Shown one piece after another: positions 1-8,798 of a stretch of DNA of 64,000 nucleotides. The notes beneath the pieces were generated by a model. The model worked only from the letters and a program-made list of their open reading frames with translations. It made no database searches and was not told the DNA's origin. The position numbers were made by a program, and so were the translations under genes. The stretch is from JASHVB01 sp963762885 (GTDB lineage: Bacteria > Pseudomonadota > Alphaproteobacteria > Acetobacterales > Acetobacteraceae), in NCBI GenBank assembly GCA_963762885.1, contig CAVXNH010000071.1, positions 1 to 64,000 of the forward strand. Reading direction: 5' to 3'. Within the stretch, counting starts at the first letter, position 1. Every line of letters begins with the position of its first letter.

Positions 1-45
1 AGAGTGACGCCGGGTCATGCGTTGTGGCAACGCCGGGGCCCTCCC

Positions 46-126
46 GTCATGCCGGCGCAGGTCGGCATCCATGACTTGCTGCTGCGGCACTGCGAAGTCG
101 TGGATGCCGACCTTCGTCGGCATGAC
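46..126. repeat. Dispersed palindrome, GTCATGCCGG type
   Basis: Imperfect hairpin. The left arm reads gtcatgccggcgcaggtcgg and the right arm ends with ccttcgtcggcatgac, separated by a 'gtggatgccgac' core. The same design with diverged sequence recurs near 56045-56145. The first 291 bases otherwise hold no gene that I can support. Confidence 0.6.
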
Positions 127-291
127 AAGGTGGGCGCCGTTCGAGAGTCGCCACCCAGGACGATTGGTATTCCATAGCGTGGTTTCCATTTGATCTGGGT
201 CAAGGCACTGCGCGCGCCGACCTATTAGAAGCTTCCCCCACACAGGAGCGCCTGACGCATCGCGACGACGCGCGCGGGCTGGGAGCACCTC

Positions 292-900
292 ATGTCAGCT
301 CGGGATCGTGGGCCCGCGGTATCTCGCCGGTCGTTTCTTGGCGGCGCAGGCGTGACCGCCGGCAGTGCCCTTGTCCTCGGCGATGCGCGGAACGCGCTCG
401 CGGCAGACGAGGCGGAGATTGCCGGGCCCGGTCCTGTGCCGCTCTCCCTCACCGTCAACGGCAGCACGCGCGTGGTGCACGTGGAGCCGCGCGCGACGCT
501 GGCCGAGGTGCTGCGCGGGGAGCTCGATCTTACCGGCACGAAGATCGGCTGCGACCGTGGCGCCTGTTCGGCTTGCACCGTCTGGCTCGATGGCGCGCCG
601 ATCGCATCCTGCATGCTGCTGGCGATCGATGTCGGTACGCGCGCCGTCACTACCATCGAGGGCCTGGCGCAAGGCGACGCGCTGCATCCGGTGCAGGCGG
701 CGTTCATCGAGCATGACGCGATGCAATGCGGCTACTGCACGCCGGGCATGATCATGAGTTGCGCCGCGCTGCTGCGGCGGGTGCCGCATCCCAGCGATGA
801 CGATGTACAGGCGGCCATCGGGGGGCATGTCTGCCGCCGCGGCAGCTATCCGCACATTCTGGACGCCATGCAGGCCGCCGGTCGGGCGGAAAAGGCATGA
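292..900 (+). CDS. Tat-exported (2Fe-2S) subunit of a xanthine dehydrogenase-family molybdenum hydroxylase
   Basis: Small electron-transfer subunit of a three-subunit molybdenum hydroxylase. The 202-residue protein begins with a Tat signal (SRRSFLGG at residues 11-18, then a hydrophobic stretch), so the complex should work in the periplasm. A ferredoxin-like domain supplies C87, C92, C95 and C107 for one 2Fe-2S cluster. The helical domain has C146, C149 and C181, but the usual CRC motif reads C181-R-R183, so the fourth ligand of the second cluster is missing. The stop overlaps the start of the Mo subunit (ATGA), indicating translational coupling. The layout resembles PaoABC-type periplasmic aldehyde oxidoreductases. 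The substrate is unknown. Confidence 0.92.
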   Translation: MSARDRGPAVSRRSFLGGAGVTAGSALVLGDARNALAADEAEIAGPGPVPLSLTVNGSTRVVHVEPRATLAEVLRGELDLTGTKIGCDRGACSACTVWLDGAPIASCMLLAIDVGTRAVTTIEGLAQGDALHPVQAAFIEHDAMQCGYCTPGMIMSCAALLRRVPHPSDDDVQAAIGGHVCRRGSYPHILDAMQAAGRAEKA

Positions 901-3227
901 CCATGGCCGACATCGATCTGCGCACCGAGAGCTTTCCCTTCGGCATCGCCAGCGTTGGCGTGGGTGAGATCCAGTGGCGCGTGCCGGACGACGAACCGCC
1001 GGCCCTGGCGGTGAACAGTGCATTGCGCGTCATCGGCAAGCCGGTGCCGCGGCAGGATGGCCGCGCCAAGGTGACCGGCGCCGTGCGCTTCACCGTCGAC
1101 GTCAAGCTGCCCGGGCTGTTGCACGCGCGGATCCTGCGCTCGCCGCTGCCGCATGCGCGGGTGACGGCGATCGACGCCGCGGCCGCGGCGCAGCATCCCG
1201 GGGTGCGCGCGGTGCTGATCATCACGCCGCAGGACGGCATCCTGCGTTATGTCGGCGCGCCCGTCGCGGCCGTCGCTGCAACGACCGAGGCCGCCGCGGA
1301 CGCTGCGCTGCGGCTGATCCGAGTCGGCTACGCGCCACTGCCGTTCGTGGTCGATCCGGATAGCGCGCGCCGTCCGGATGCGCCGCTGGTCTACCAGGCC
1401 GGCGAACGGCCCTCACTGTCGATCGCGGAGATCGCCGTCACGGCCAATCTGCCAATCGCCGGCAATTTGCGCGGACCGGACACGCAGGGCGGCCGTGGCG
1501 ACGTGGCGCAAGGCCTCGCCCAGGCCGACATCGTGGTCGAAGCCGACTATCGCACCGCAACGCAAACCCATTGCTGCATGGAGCCGCACGCGATCATTGC
1601 CGACTGGCGGCCGGATGGCCTGACGGTGTGGATGTCCACCCAGGCCACCGCCAGTGTGCGCCGCGAACTGGCGGAGAGTTTTGGGCTGAAGCTCAGCCAG
1701 GTTCGGGTGAAGGTCGCAGCAACGGGCGGTGGCTTCGGGTCGAAGTCGCAGCTCGGGACTTATGGACGCTACGCCGTCACGCTGTCGCGACAGGCGCGTG
1801 CGCCGGTGCGGCTGGTGTTCGATCGCGCGGAGGAACAACTCGACAGCGGCAATCGGCCGGCGGTCTGGCAGCATCTACGGATCGGCGCGCGGCGTGACGG
1901 CACGCTGACCGCGATTGCGCTGGAAGAGTTCGGCACGGCCGGGGTCGGCATCGGCGCCGGAGCCGGCAATTTCGCGCAGGCGCTGTACACGTGTCCGAAT
2001 TTCTCCGCGGCGCAGAACGATGTGTTCATCAATGCCGGGCGGGGTTCGGCAATGCGCGGGCCGGGCAACACGCCCGGGGCGTTCGCCATGGAGCAGGCCA
2101 TCGATGAGCTGGCGGATCGGCTCGGGATCGACCCGCTGGCGCTGCGCGACCGCATTGATCCCAGCGCGGTGCGGCGGGAGGAACGCCGCCTCGGGGCGCT
2201 GCGCGTCGGCTGGTCGCAGCGGCATAGGCCGGGCGCCAATCCCGGACGGGTCAAGCGCGGGCTTGGCGTAGCGCAGTCGTTGTGGAGCGCCAACGTGCAG
2301 AGCAATGCCGCCTGCGAGGTGCGGCTGCTGCGCGACGGTTCGCTGGAGGTGCTGTCCAGCGTGCAGGATCTGGGCACCGGCATCGGCACGATCCTGGCGC
2401 AGGTGGTCGCGGAAGAGTTCGGGGTGCGGCCGGAAGACGTGACGCTGCATATCGGCGACACCGACTTTCCCGCCGGTCCGCCGTCGCATGGCAGCCGCAC
2501 GACGGCGTCCATCACACCGCCGGCGCGCACCGCCGCGTGGAAGGTCAAGCAGATGCTGGTCCGCCAGGTGGCGCCGGTGCTGCATGCCGCCCCGGACCAA
2601 TTGGCGGCGCGCGACGGGCGGATCATGGTGCGCGACGACCCGGCGCGGTCCATGAGCCTGCGTGAGGCCGCGGCGGGACTGCGCACGGAACAGCTCAGCG
2701 CGACAGAGGCGCGCAGCGACGACTATGGTGGCTTCCGCCGCCGCATGGGCGACGCCAACGCGGCGACGAACGACATCGGCGGCGTGCAGTTTGCCGAGGT
2801 GGCGGTGGATACCGAAACCGGGGCGATCCGGGTGGAACGCATCGTCGCGGTGCAGGATTGCGGCCGGCCGATGAACCCGAAGCTGATCGAGAGCCAGGTG
2901 CAGGGCGGCGTGTTGATGGGCATCGGCTACGCACTGCTGGAGCAACGCGTGATCGACCAGCACACCGGCCATGTGATGAACGCCAATTTGGAGCAATACA
3001 AGCTGGTTGGCGTGCACGAGGCTCCGCTGATCGACGTCGTATTGCTGGAGAACTACCAGGGCGAGAGCGCGACCGATGCGTATGGCATCGCCGAGCCGGC
3101 GAATATCGCGACGGCGCCGGCGATCGCCAATGCGGTGTTCAACGCCACCGGCGTGCGGCTGCGCGCGCTGCCGATGACTCCGGCGGCGGTGCTGGCGGCG
3201 CTGAACCCGGTGCCGCAAAGGAGCTAA
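897..3227 (+). CDS. Molybdopterin-binding catalytic subunit, xanthine dehydrogenase family
   Basis: Catalytic subunit of 776 residues, the usual length for a stand-alone Mo subunit. Visible family signatures are GGGFGSK around residue 280, an AMRGPGNTPG segment near 385, and the C-terminal IAEPANIATAP motif, whose Glu733 matches the general base of the family. It has no signal peptide of its own and would be exported by hitch-hiking on the Tat-bearing FeS subunit, as in PaoABC; this is inference. It overlaps the FeS gene by 4 bases and is followed 3 bases later by the FAD subunit. The substrate (aldehyde, N-heterocycle or purine) cannot be told from sequence alone. Confidence 0.92.
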   Translation: MTMADIDLRTESFPFGIASVGVGEIQWRVPDDEPPALAVNSALRVIGKPVPRQDGRAKVTGAVRFTVDVKLPGLLHARILRSPLPHARVTAIDAAAAAQHPGVRAVLIITPQDGILRYVGAPVAAVAATTEAAADAALRLIRVGYAPLPFVVDPDSARRPDAPLVYQAGERPSLSIAEIAVTANLPIAGNLRGPDTQGGRGDVAQGLAQADIVVEADYRTATQTHCCMEPHAIIADWRPDGLTVWMSTQATASVRRELAESFGLKLSQVRVKVAATGGGFGSKSQLGTYGRYAVTLSRQARAPVRLVFDRAEEQLDSGNRPAVWQHLRIGARRDGTLTAIALEEFGTAGVGIGAGAGNFAQALYTCPNFSAAQNDVFINAGRGSAMRGPGNTPGAFAMEQAIDELADRLGIDPLALRDRIDPSAVRREERRLGALRVGWSQRHRPGANPGRVKRGLGVAQSLWSANVQSNAACEVRLLRDGSLEVLSSVQDLGTGIGTILAQVVAEEFGVRPEDVTLHIGDTDFPAGPPSHGSRTTASITPPARTAAWKVKQMLVRQVAPVLHAAPDQLAARDGRIMVRDDPARSMSLREAAAGLRTEQLSATEARSDDYGGFRRRMGDANAATNDIGGVQFAEVAVDTETGAIRVERIVAVQDCGRPMNPKLIESQVQGGVLMGIGYALLEQRVIDQHTGHVMNANLEQYKLVGVHEAPLIDVVLLENYQGESATDAYGIAEPANIATAPAIANAVFNATGVRLRALPMTPAAVLAALNPVPQRS

Positions 3228-3230
3228 GCG

Positions 3231-4274
3231 ATGCAACGCTTCGCATGGCAGTCCCCGCGTTCGGTCGCCGAAGCGGCAACGCTCGCGGGCCGCACCGTTG
3301 CGGCGGCGATGCTGGCTGATCCGGCGGCTCCGGCGCCGGGTTACGCGGTGATGAAGGCGGGCGGGATCGACTTGCTTGATCTGATGAAGGAGGACCTGCT
3401 GCGGCCGGAGCGCGTGGTGAACCTGCGGGAGATCGGCGGACTCGATACGATCGCCGAGGATGCGGACGGGCTGCGGATCGGCGCTTTGGTGACGCTAGAG
3501 CAGGTCGCGGCGCATGCCGGGGTTCGGGCGCGGTATGCGGCGTTGGCGGAGGCCGCGGCGAGTTCGGCCAGTCCGCAAATTCGGCACGTAGCGACGCTTG
3601 GCGGCAATCTGCTGCAACGGCCGCGCTGTTGGTATTTCCGCTCGGCGGCGCATCGTTGCGGGCGCAAGGGCGGTGACCATTGCTTCGCCTTCGACGGCGA
3701 GAACCAGTACCACGCGGTGTTCGGCCAGTACGGCTGCGCTATGGTGCATCCTTCCACGGCGGCGACCGCCCTGGCCGCGCTCGATGCGAGCGTCGAACTG
3801 GTCGACGCGCAGGGCGCGATGCGCCGCGTGAAGTTCGGCAAGTTCGCGGTGGGACCCGACATCGATGTCACGCGCGAGACCGATCTGCGCGACGGCGAGG
3901 TGCTGACCGCGGTGCTGCTGCCGGCGTCAGCGGCGGGCGCGCGTTCGGTGTTCCTCAAGCAGGGGGAAAAATCGTTCGACTGGTCGATTGCCGATGTCGC
4001 CGTGGTGCTGGATTGCGCGCCGGACGGACGCTGCCGCCGCGCGTCGGTGGTGCTGGGTGCCGCTGCGCCGGTGCCCTGGCGCGCCGCCCTGGCCGAGGCG
4101 GCCCTGACGGGGCAGACGATCGACGCGGCCGTCGCTCGGGCGGCGGCGCAGGCGGCAATCGCCGGCGCGGTGCCGCTGCGCTGCAACGCCTACAAGCTGC
4201 CGATCCTGGCAGCGCTGGTGCGCCGCGCTGTATTGCAGGCGGCTGGCGTCACCGAACCGGAGACCGTGCGATGA
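3231..4274 (+). CDS. FAD-binding subunit M of molybdenum hydroxylase with four-cysteine insert
   Basis: FAD-binding PCMH/CO-dehydrogenase-medium-subunit type protein of 347 residues; the ATLGGNLLQR motif (about 121-130) belongs to the flavin site. It continues into an insert with C133, C143, C151 and C169. Similar cysteine-rich loops in PaoB and 4-hydroxybenzoyl-CoA reductase beta subunits bind an extra 4Fe-4S cluster, so one is plausible here. Unlike those operons, the gene order is FeS, Mo, FAD. It starts 3 bases after the Mo subunit and overlaps the next gene by ATGA. It lacks a signal peptide and presumably travels with the Tat-targeted subunit. Confidence 0.9.
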   Translation: MQRFAWQSPRSVAEAATLAGRTVAAAMLADPAAPAPGYAVMKAGGIDLLDLMKEDLLRPERVVNLREIGGLDTIAEDADGLRIGALVTLEQVAAHAGVRARYAALAEAAASSASPQIRHVATLGGNLLQRPRCWYFRSAAHRCGRKGGDHCFAFDGENQYHAVFGQYGCAMVHPSTAATALAALDASVELVDAQGAMRRVKFGKFAVGPDIDVTRETDLRDGEVLTAVLLPASAAGARSVFLKQGEKSFDWSIADVAVVLDCAPDGRCRRASVVLGAAAPVPWRAALAEAALTGQTIDAAVARAAAQAAIAGAVPLRCNAYKLPILAALVRRAVLQAAGVTEPETVR

Positions 4275-4930
4275 CAACGCGACGCGACGTCAATCTGGGA
4301 TTGCTGGCGGCGGCCGGGGTTGCGATGGCGCCTCGGCTGGTCGCGGCGCAGCAGCTTGCACCGATCGAGCTGCCGCCGCCGCGGCCCGATTTCGGCGTGC
4401 CGCTGGGCCGGGCGTTGAAGCTGCGCTGTTCGACGCGGTCTTTCGCACCGCGTGCGTTGCCGCCACTGGCGCTGTCCGAACTGCTGTGGTCGGCGTACGG
4501 CATCAACCGCCCCGCCACGGCGGATCGCACCGCGCCGTCCTGGCGGCATGCGCGGGAGAGCGAGATCTACGCGGCGATGGCGGACGGCGTTTGGCGTTAT
4601 GATCCGGTCGCGCATCGGTTGGCGCCACACCTCGCGGGGGACGTTCGCGCGCAGACCGGCATGCAGGAGTTTGCCGCGACCGCACCGCTCGACCTGATCT
4701 ACGTCGCCAATGCAGAGCATTTGAGCGGCGTATCGCGGGAGGAGCAGCGGCGGGTGTCGGCGGCGGATACGGGGTTCATCGGGCAGAATGTGTATTTGTA
4801 CTGTGCGTCGGAGGGCCTTGCCTGCGTGTTCCGCGATTCGTTCGATCACGATCGGCTGGCACGGACTTTGAATTTGGGAGAAGCCCAGTTCATCAATTTT
4901 TCGCAGACGGTGGGGTATCCGAGGGCGTAG
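4271..4930 (+). CDS. Exported nitroreductase-family (SagB/ThcOx-like) protein
   Basis: A 219-residue flavin-nitroreductase-fold protein. The N-terminus (TTRRDVNLGLLAAAG) is a plausible Tat or Sec signal ending near AQQ. The body has the STRSFAP segment typical of SagB/ThcOx-type nitroreductases, which bind FMN, and ends with the family's 'NFSQTVGYP' tail. The start is the ATG that overlaps the FAD-subunit stop by four bases, which makes it the last member of the hydroxylase operon. It may serve as redox partner or act on the hydroxylase product in the periplasm. That role is inference, because nitroreductase-fold proteins cover many reactions. Confidence 0.8.
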   Translation: MTTRRDVNLGLLAAAGVAMAPRLVAAQQLAPIELPPPRPDFGVPLGRALKLRCSTRSFAPRALPPLALSELLWSAYGINRPATADRTAPSWRHARESEIYAAMADGVWRYDPVAHRLAPHLAGDVRAQTGMQEFAATAPLDLIYVANAEHLSGVSREEQRRVSAADTGFIGQNVYLYCASEGLACVFRDSFDHDRLARTLNLGEAQFINFSQTVGYPRA

Positions 4931-4995
4931 GGCGGGCGGACCCACAACACGATTTGTGTGCGGCGCCGGCACGATTGACGTACGGCACCGGCCGT

Positions 4996-5087
4996 CCCCA
5001 ACCGTCATGGCCGGGCTTGACCCGGCCATCTATCGCGGCACCGTGCTGCATAGATGGCCGGGTCAAGCCCGGCCATGACGGTTGGGG
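4996..5087. repeat. Long palindrome, GTCATGGCCGG type
   Basis: Near-perfect hairpin. Arms read ccccaaccgtcatggccggg and its complement, with a second inner pairing (gacccggccatctat / atagatggccgggtc). It lies in the 277-base gap between two convergent genes, where it could also terminate both transcripts. The downstream 5088-5150 stretch repeats the word 'catgacggttgggga' several times. The same core recurs at about ten places in the window. Confidence 0.75.
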
Positions 5088-5207
5088 TCGGTCATGACGG
5101 TTGGGGACGATGACGGTTGGGAACGGTCATGACGGCTGGGAATGGTTGGTGGCGCACGCTAATTGATTGCGGGGCGGTCATGTCTTGCGGTTTCGCGGGC
5201 GCGCATT

Positions 5208-6110
5208 TCATTCAATGCGATAGACCTCGCGGGCCGTACCGCAGAACAACCGCGCCTGCGTGTCGGGAGGCATATCCTCGACGATCTCGCGGAAGCCATC
5301 GAAGATCGTCGTGAATTCCGCACACAGGCTGTCCACCGGGAAGTTGCTGGCGAACATGCAGCGGGTGGCTTCGAACATCGCGATCGTTTCCCGCACGATC
5401 CAACCGTTATCCGCCACCGTCCAAGGCCGCCCCGCCTGTCCGAGCCCGGAGATCTTCACCCGCACATTGGGCCGCTGCGCGAACGCCGCCATCGCGTTGT
5501 GCCAGCCTGCCAGGCCCTCGTCGCTGCGGTCCGATGGCAATCCCGTGTGGTTCAGCACGATCGTCGTCGCAGGAAAATTCCGCGCCAACGCCACCGCCTC
5601 GTGCAGGGTCCACCACGGCGTCTGCAAATCGAAATGCAGCCCGTGCCGTTCAAGCAATGCATAGCCGCGCCGCCAGCTTTCATCCGACATCAAAGTGCGG
5701 CCGGGTTCGTCCGGAGCACGCGGTCCGCCCGGCTTGTGCCGCACGCTGCGCACCAGCGGAAACTCCACCTGACGGGCCAGCACCTCGGCCGCGTCGGCGC
5801 GATCGAGCCAGGCTTGCGCCACGATCGCGCTCGGCAGCCCGAACTGCGCCGCAAGTCCGCTGACATAGCGGGTTTCGCCGAGCGGATCGGCGGGGTTCCA
5901 CTCCGCCTCGACATAGACGGTCTGGGTTACGTTCTGACCGTTGGTATCCTGCCGGTAGTCGGGCGGCAGGTAGCGCCGCTTGAGGGTTTCGTAATTGCCG
6001 TAGCGGAACGGGATTGTTTCGCCCGGCCGCAGCCACGGATAGTCGTTGACCGACGGATCCCAGAAATGCTGGTGCGCGTCGACGACGGGACCGGCGTAGC
6101 GTTGCATCAT
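5208..6110 (-). CDS. Amidohydrolase family 2 (COG3618, lactonase-like)
   Basis: TIM-barrel metal hydrolase of 300 residues, the usual COG3618 length. The N-terminal VDAHQHFWDP motif supplies the HxH metal ligands; LNHTGLP (about residue 195) and ASNFPVDS (about 263) are further family signatures. Characterised relatives include L-fuconolactonase and other sugar-lactone hydrolases. Its ATG overlaps the stop of the MFS carrier gene by four bases, so it is the third gene of the operon pdxA-like, MFS, amidohydrolase. A cytoplasmic role in opening a sugar lactone brought in by the carrier is a reasonable inference; the exact substrate is unknown. Confidence 0.85.
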   Translation of the reverse strand: MMQRYAGPVVDAHQHFWDPSVNDYPWLRPGETIPFRYGNYETLKRRYLPPDYRQDTNGQNVTQTVYVEAEWNPADPLGETRYVSGLAAQFGLPSAIVAQAWLDRADAAEVLARQVEFPLVRSVRHKPGGPRAPDEPGRTLMSDESWRRGYALLERHGLHFDLQTPWWTLHEAVALARNFPATTIVLNHTGLPSDRSDEGLAGWHNAMAAFAQRPNVRVKISGLGQAGRPWTVADNGWIVRETIAMFEATRCMFASNFPVDSLCAEFTTIFDGFREIVEDMPPDTQARLFCGTAREVYRIE

Positions 6111-7402
6111 TCGTGCTTCAACCGTCCGAACGGAATCACCACCGAGCCCAGGATGTACAACACCGCGCAGCCGGCGAAGAAATACAGCACGCCGTCATAC
6201 GAACCGGTCGCCTGCAAGATGAATCCCGCGATCAGCGGCACCACGATGCCGCCGGAGCTGCCGGCGAAGTTCATAAGCCCGCCGACCATGCCCACCTGCG
6301 GCGGCGGCACCAGCAATCCCGGGAAGGTCCAATACAGGCTGCCCCAGCACAGCATGAACTCGGTTGCGGTCAGCACGCCGACGGCGAGGACTGCTCCGGA
6401 TATGCTGGGCAGCGCCAGGAAGGCGGCGAACAGCGCCAGTCCCGACAGCGTCAGCATCGTCTTCAGCACCGCGGATTGCTTGAAACCACGCCGTTGCAGC
6501 GCATCGCTGACGAAGCCGCTGGTTAGCGATCCCAGGAACCCGCCGCCGAAAATCACAAACGTCGCGCCGCCCATCTGCTTCAGATCGAGGCCGCGCGCCT
6601 GCGCCAGATAGCTCGGGCCCCAGGTCAGCAGGCCGAAATTCATCATCGCCCAACCGAAACGACCGAACATGATAGGCGCCACCCGCAGCCAACTGAATTG
6701 CCGTGGCGTCGCCGGGACCGCGCCGACCTCGGCCGGCACCGACTGGATATGCGCGAGCTCCGCCTCATTCACGCCGGCATGTTCTGCGGGATGATCGCGC
6801 AGGAAGCGCCAGGCGAAGACGCCGAGCGCCATGGTGACCAGCCCGGCAATGCCGAACGCCAGCCGCCACGAATGCAGCAGGAAGATCAACCAGGCGATCG
6901 TTACGCCGCCCAGCGCCGCACCGAAATAGCTGCCGCTGTCCATCAGCACCGCGCCGCGGCCGCGCTCGTGGCGTGCCATCCAGAGCGCGACGAGCTTGCC
7001 GCCGGCCGGGAACATCGGCGCCTCCGCCGCGCCCAGGCCGAGCCGCGTCAGCAGCAGCGTGGTGCCGTTCGTGGTGGCCATTGCCAGGGTTTGGAATGCA
7101 CCCCAGAGCAAGATGCCGGCGGTCATGACACGGCTTGGGCCGGCGCGATCGATCAGCCAGCCTCCCGGAATCTGGCACGCCGCATAGGTCCAGAAGAACG
7201 CGCTGAGGATCACGCCCTGGATCGCCGGCGACAGCGCGAACTCCTTGGCGATCGTCGGCATGCCGACGGAGATCGAGGTGCGGTCCGCCATGTTGATGAC
7301 CGTCACGACGAAGATGAAGGCGAACAGCCGCCAGCGGACGGAACTTGGCTGCGCTGCCACGGCGGACACCTGGCCCGCCGCGGCCATTGGCACGTCGCTC
7401 AT
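6107..7402 (-). CDS. MFS transporter, ACS (organic/sugar acid) type
   Basis: Major facilitator carrier of about 431 residues with twelve hydrophobic segments. The ADRTSISVGMP segment in helix 1 and the GAAEAPMFPAGGKLV motif in helix 4-5 are typical of the anion:cation symporter branch that imports hexuronates, galactonate and phthalates. I chose the ATG at 7402 because GGAGGCAACG lies directly upstream; an in-frame start 57 bases earlier has no such site. It lies 22 bases downstream of the pdxA-like gene and overlaps the amidohydrolase gene. It probably imports the substrate of the flanking enzymes. Confidence 0.88.
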   Translation of the reverse strand: MSDVPMAAAGQVSAVAAQPSSVRWRLFAFIFVVTVINMADRTSISVGMPTIAKEFALSPAIQGVILSAFFWTYAACQIPGGWLIDRAGPSRVMTAGILLWGAFQTLAMATTNGTTLLLTRLGLGAAEAPMFPAGGKLVALWMARHERGRGAVLMDSGSYFGAALGGVTIAWLIFLLHSWRLAFGIAGLVTMALGVFAWRFLRDHPAEHAGVNEAELAHIQSVPAEVGAVPATPRQFSWLRVAPIMFGRFGWAMMNFGLLTWGPSYLAQARGLDLKQMGGATFVIFGGGFLGSLTSGFVSDALQRRGFKQSAVLKTMLTLSGLALFAAFLALPSISGAVLAVGVLTATEFMLCWGSLYWTFPGLLVPPPQVGMVGGLMNFAGSSGGIVVPLIAGFILQATGSYDGVLYFFAGCAVLYILGSVVIPFGRLKHE

Positions 7403-7424
7403 TCGTTGCCTCCCTGTACTGCGC

Positions 7425-8408
7425 TCAGGCAGCTTGTCGTAGAATGGCTTTCTGCGCACCCATGCGGCAGGCGATCAGGAACGCGTTGCGCATCGAGCCG
7501 AGATTGGCCTTGTTCTGGCCGACGATGTTGAACGCCGTGCCGTGCGCCGGCGTGGTGATCGGCAACGGCAGGCCGCCTTCCACCGTGACGCCGCGATCGA
7601 AGCCGAGCAATTTCATCGCGATCTGACCCTGGTCGTGATACATCGTGACGACAGCGTCGAACTCGCCGTCGCGGGCGCGCACGAACACGGTGTCTGCCGG
7701 GTATGGGCCGCCGACGGTGTAGGAGTCGGGTTTTGCTAACGCGATACCGGGCGCGATGATGTCGATCTCCTCGCGGCCGAAATTGCCGTTGTCGCCGGCA
7801 TGCGGATTGAGCCCGCACACCGCGATGCGCGGATGCTGCTTGCCCGCCGCCTGCAACGCGCCGGCGAGCAATTCGATCGAAGTGGCGATCTTTTCCGGTG
7901 TCAGCAGGCCGGCGACGGCGTGCAGCGGCACGTGCGACGTGACGCGCGACGTCCACAGCTCATCGAGCACGTTCAGTTCCGAGGTTGGTCCGTGGTAGCC
8001 GAGCTCATCGGCGAACCAGCGCAGTTCGTCCTCGTGCGTCATGCCGGCCAGGTGGAGCGAGGTCTTGTTCAGCGGGCCGAAGCAGAGCGCATCGACTTCG
8101 CCCTTGCGCGCGAGGTCGAGGGCGATGCGCAGGGTTTCGAAGATGTAGTGTCCGCTCGCGGCACTTTCCGTGGCGCGCTTCCAGCCGCCGGAGCCGCGAT
8201 GTTCGATAAGACGCAGGCGTCCTCGTGGCGCGGGATCGCCAACTGCGGGTTTGATGCCCACGATGTCCATGCCGGCTTCCAGCTCGTCCACATTGCCTAT
8301 GAGTGTGATCTCCGCCTGGCAGCCCGCCGGATCGGCCAGCAGCTTTGCCACCAGTTCCGAGCCTATACCGGCAGGGTCGCCCAGCAGCAGCGCGACTTTT
8401 GGCAGCAT
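7425..8408 (-). CDS. pdxA: PdxA-family 4-phospho-hydroxy-threonine (or related) dehydrogenase
   Basis: NAD-dependent dehydrogenase of 327 residues, full PdxA length. The start MLPKVALLLGDPAGIG matches the family N-terminus and follows GGAGGCTCC. Metal-binding histidines appear as TSHVPL (H159), NPHAGD (H203) and MYHDQGQ (H258). Classical PdxA oxidises 4-phosphohydroxy-L-threonine in vitamin B6 synthesis. Close paralogues (PdxA2) act on 4-phospho-D-threonate or D-erythronate, and TphB acts in terephthalate breakdown. The operon with an ACS-type MFS carrier and a lactonase-like enzyme favours a catabolic paralogue over B6 synthesis, but the residues do not decide this. The gene symbol denotes the family. 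Confidence 0.8.
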   Translation of the reverse strand: MLPKVALLLGDPAGIGSELVAKLLADPAGCQAEITLIGNVDELEAGMDIVGIKPAVGDPAPRGRLRLIEHRGSGGWKRATESAASGHYIFETLRIALDLARKGEVDALCFGPLNKTSLHLAGMTHEDELRWFADELGYHGPTSELNVLDELWTSRVTSHVPLHAVAGLLTPEKIATSIELLAGALQAAGKQHPRIAVCGLNPHAGDNGNFGREEIDIIAPGIALAKPDSYTVGGPYPADTVFVRARDGEFDAVVTMYHDQGQIAMKLLGFDRGVTVEGGLPLPITTPAHGTAFNIVGQNKANLGSMRNAFLIACRMGAQKAILRQAA

Positions 8409-8640
8409 TGGAGCCTCCTGTGCGTCTTGAATGCTCTGCGGATACGTGTACGGGAGCGTCGTCTTTCTGACCGCATAGCACCTCCGGACCGATTGGGCGA
8501 GCAGGGAGGGAGAAGCCTTTGGCGCAGGAGCGATGTCGCCAACTTTGGGGCGATGCATCGCTTCTCACAGGGCGATCGCGGTTGGCATGATGGGTGCTTG
8601 GCGAAATCCCTGTATCGCAGGTGTGCGTGGGCAACCCCGC

Positions 8641-8780
8641 GAAGATTTTTATCACGGAGGGGTAGAACGAGGGCCACGGAGAGCCACGGAGCCCGCGTGC
8701 CAGCCCCGGTATCGGGGCACGCACATCGGCTCCGTGGCTCTCCGTGGCCCTCGTTCTACCCCTCCGTGATAAAAATCTTC
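8641..8780. repeat. 140-bp near-perfect hairpin with CACGGAG words
   Basis: The arms are about 53 bp and perfectly complementary. The left one contains atcacggagg, gagggccacggagagccacg and ends near 8693; the right one mirrors it to 8780. The loop holds a second inverted pair (gcgtgc / gcacgc around ccccggtatcgggg). The arms are made of the reiterated word CCACGGAG. A second full copy lies at 63666-63785 and a half copy at 52654-52703. It directly precedes the remnant of a toxin gene. Confidence 0.9.
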
Positions 8781-8798
8781 TTGCTTCCATCAGGCTGA

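Noticed and set aside
5163..6611. 482-codon plus-strand frame
   Set aside because: It spans two minus-strand genes with clear motifs (HQHFWDP hydrolase, MFS carrier) and has none of its own.
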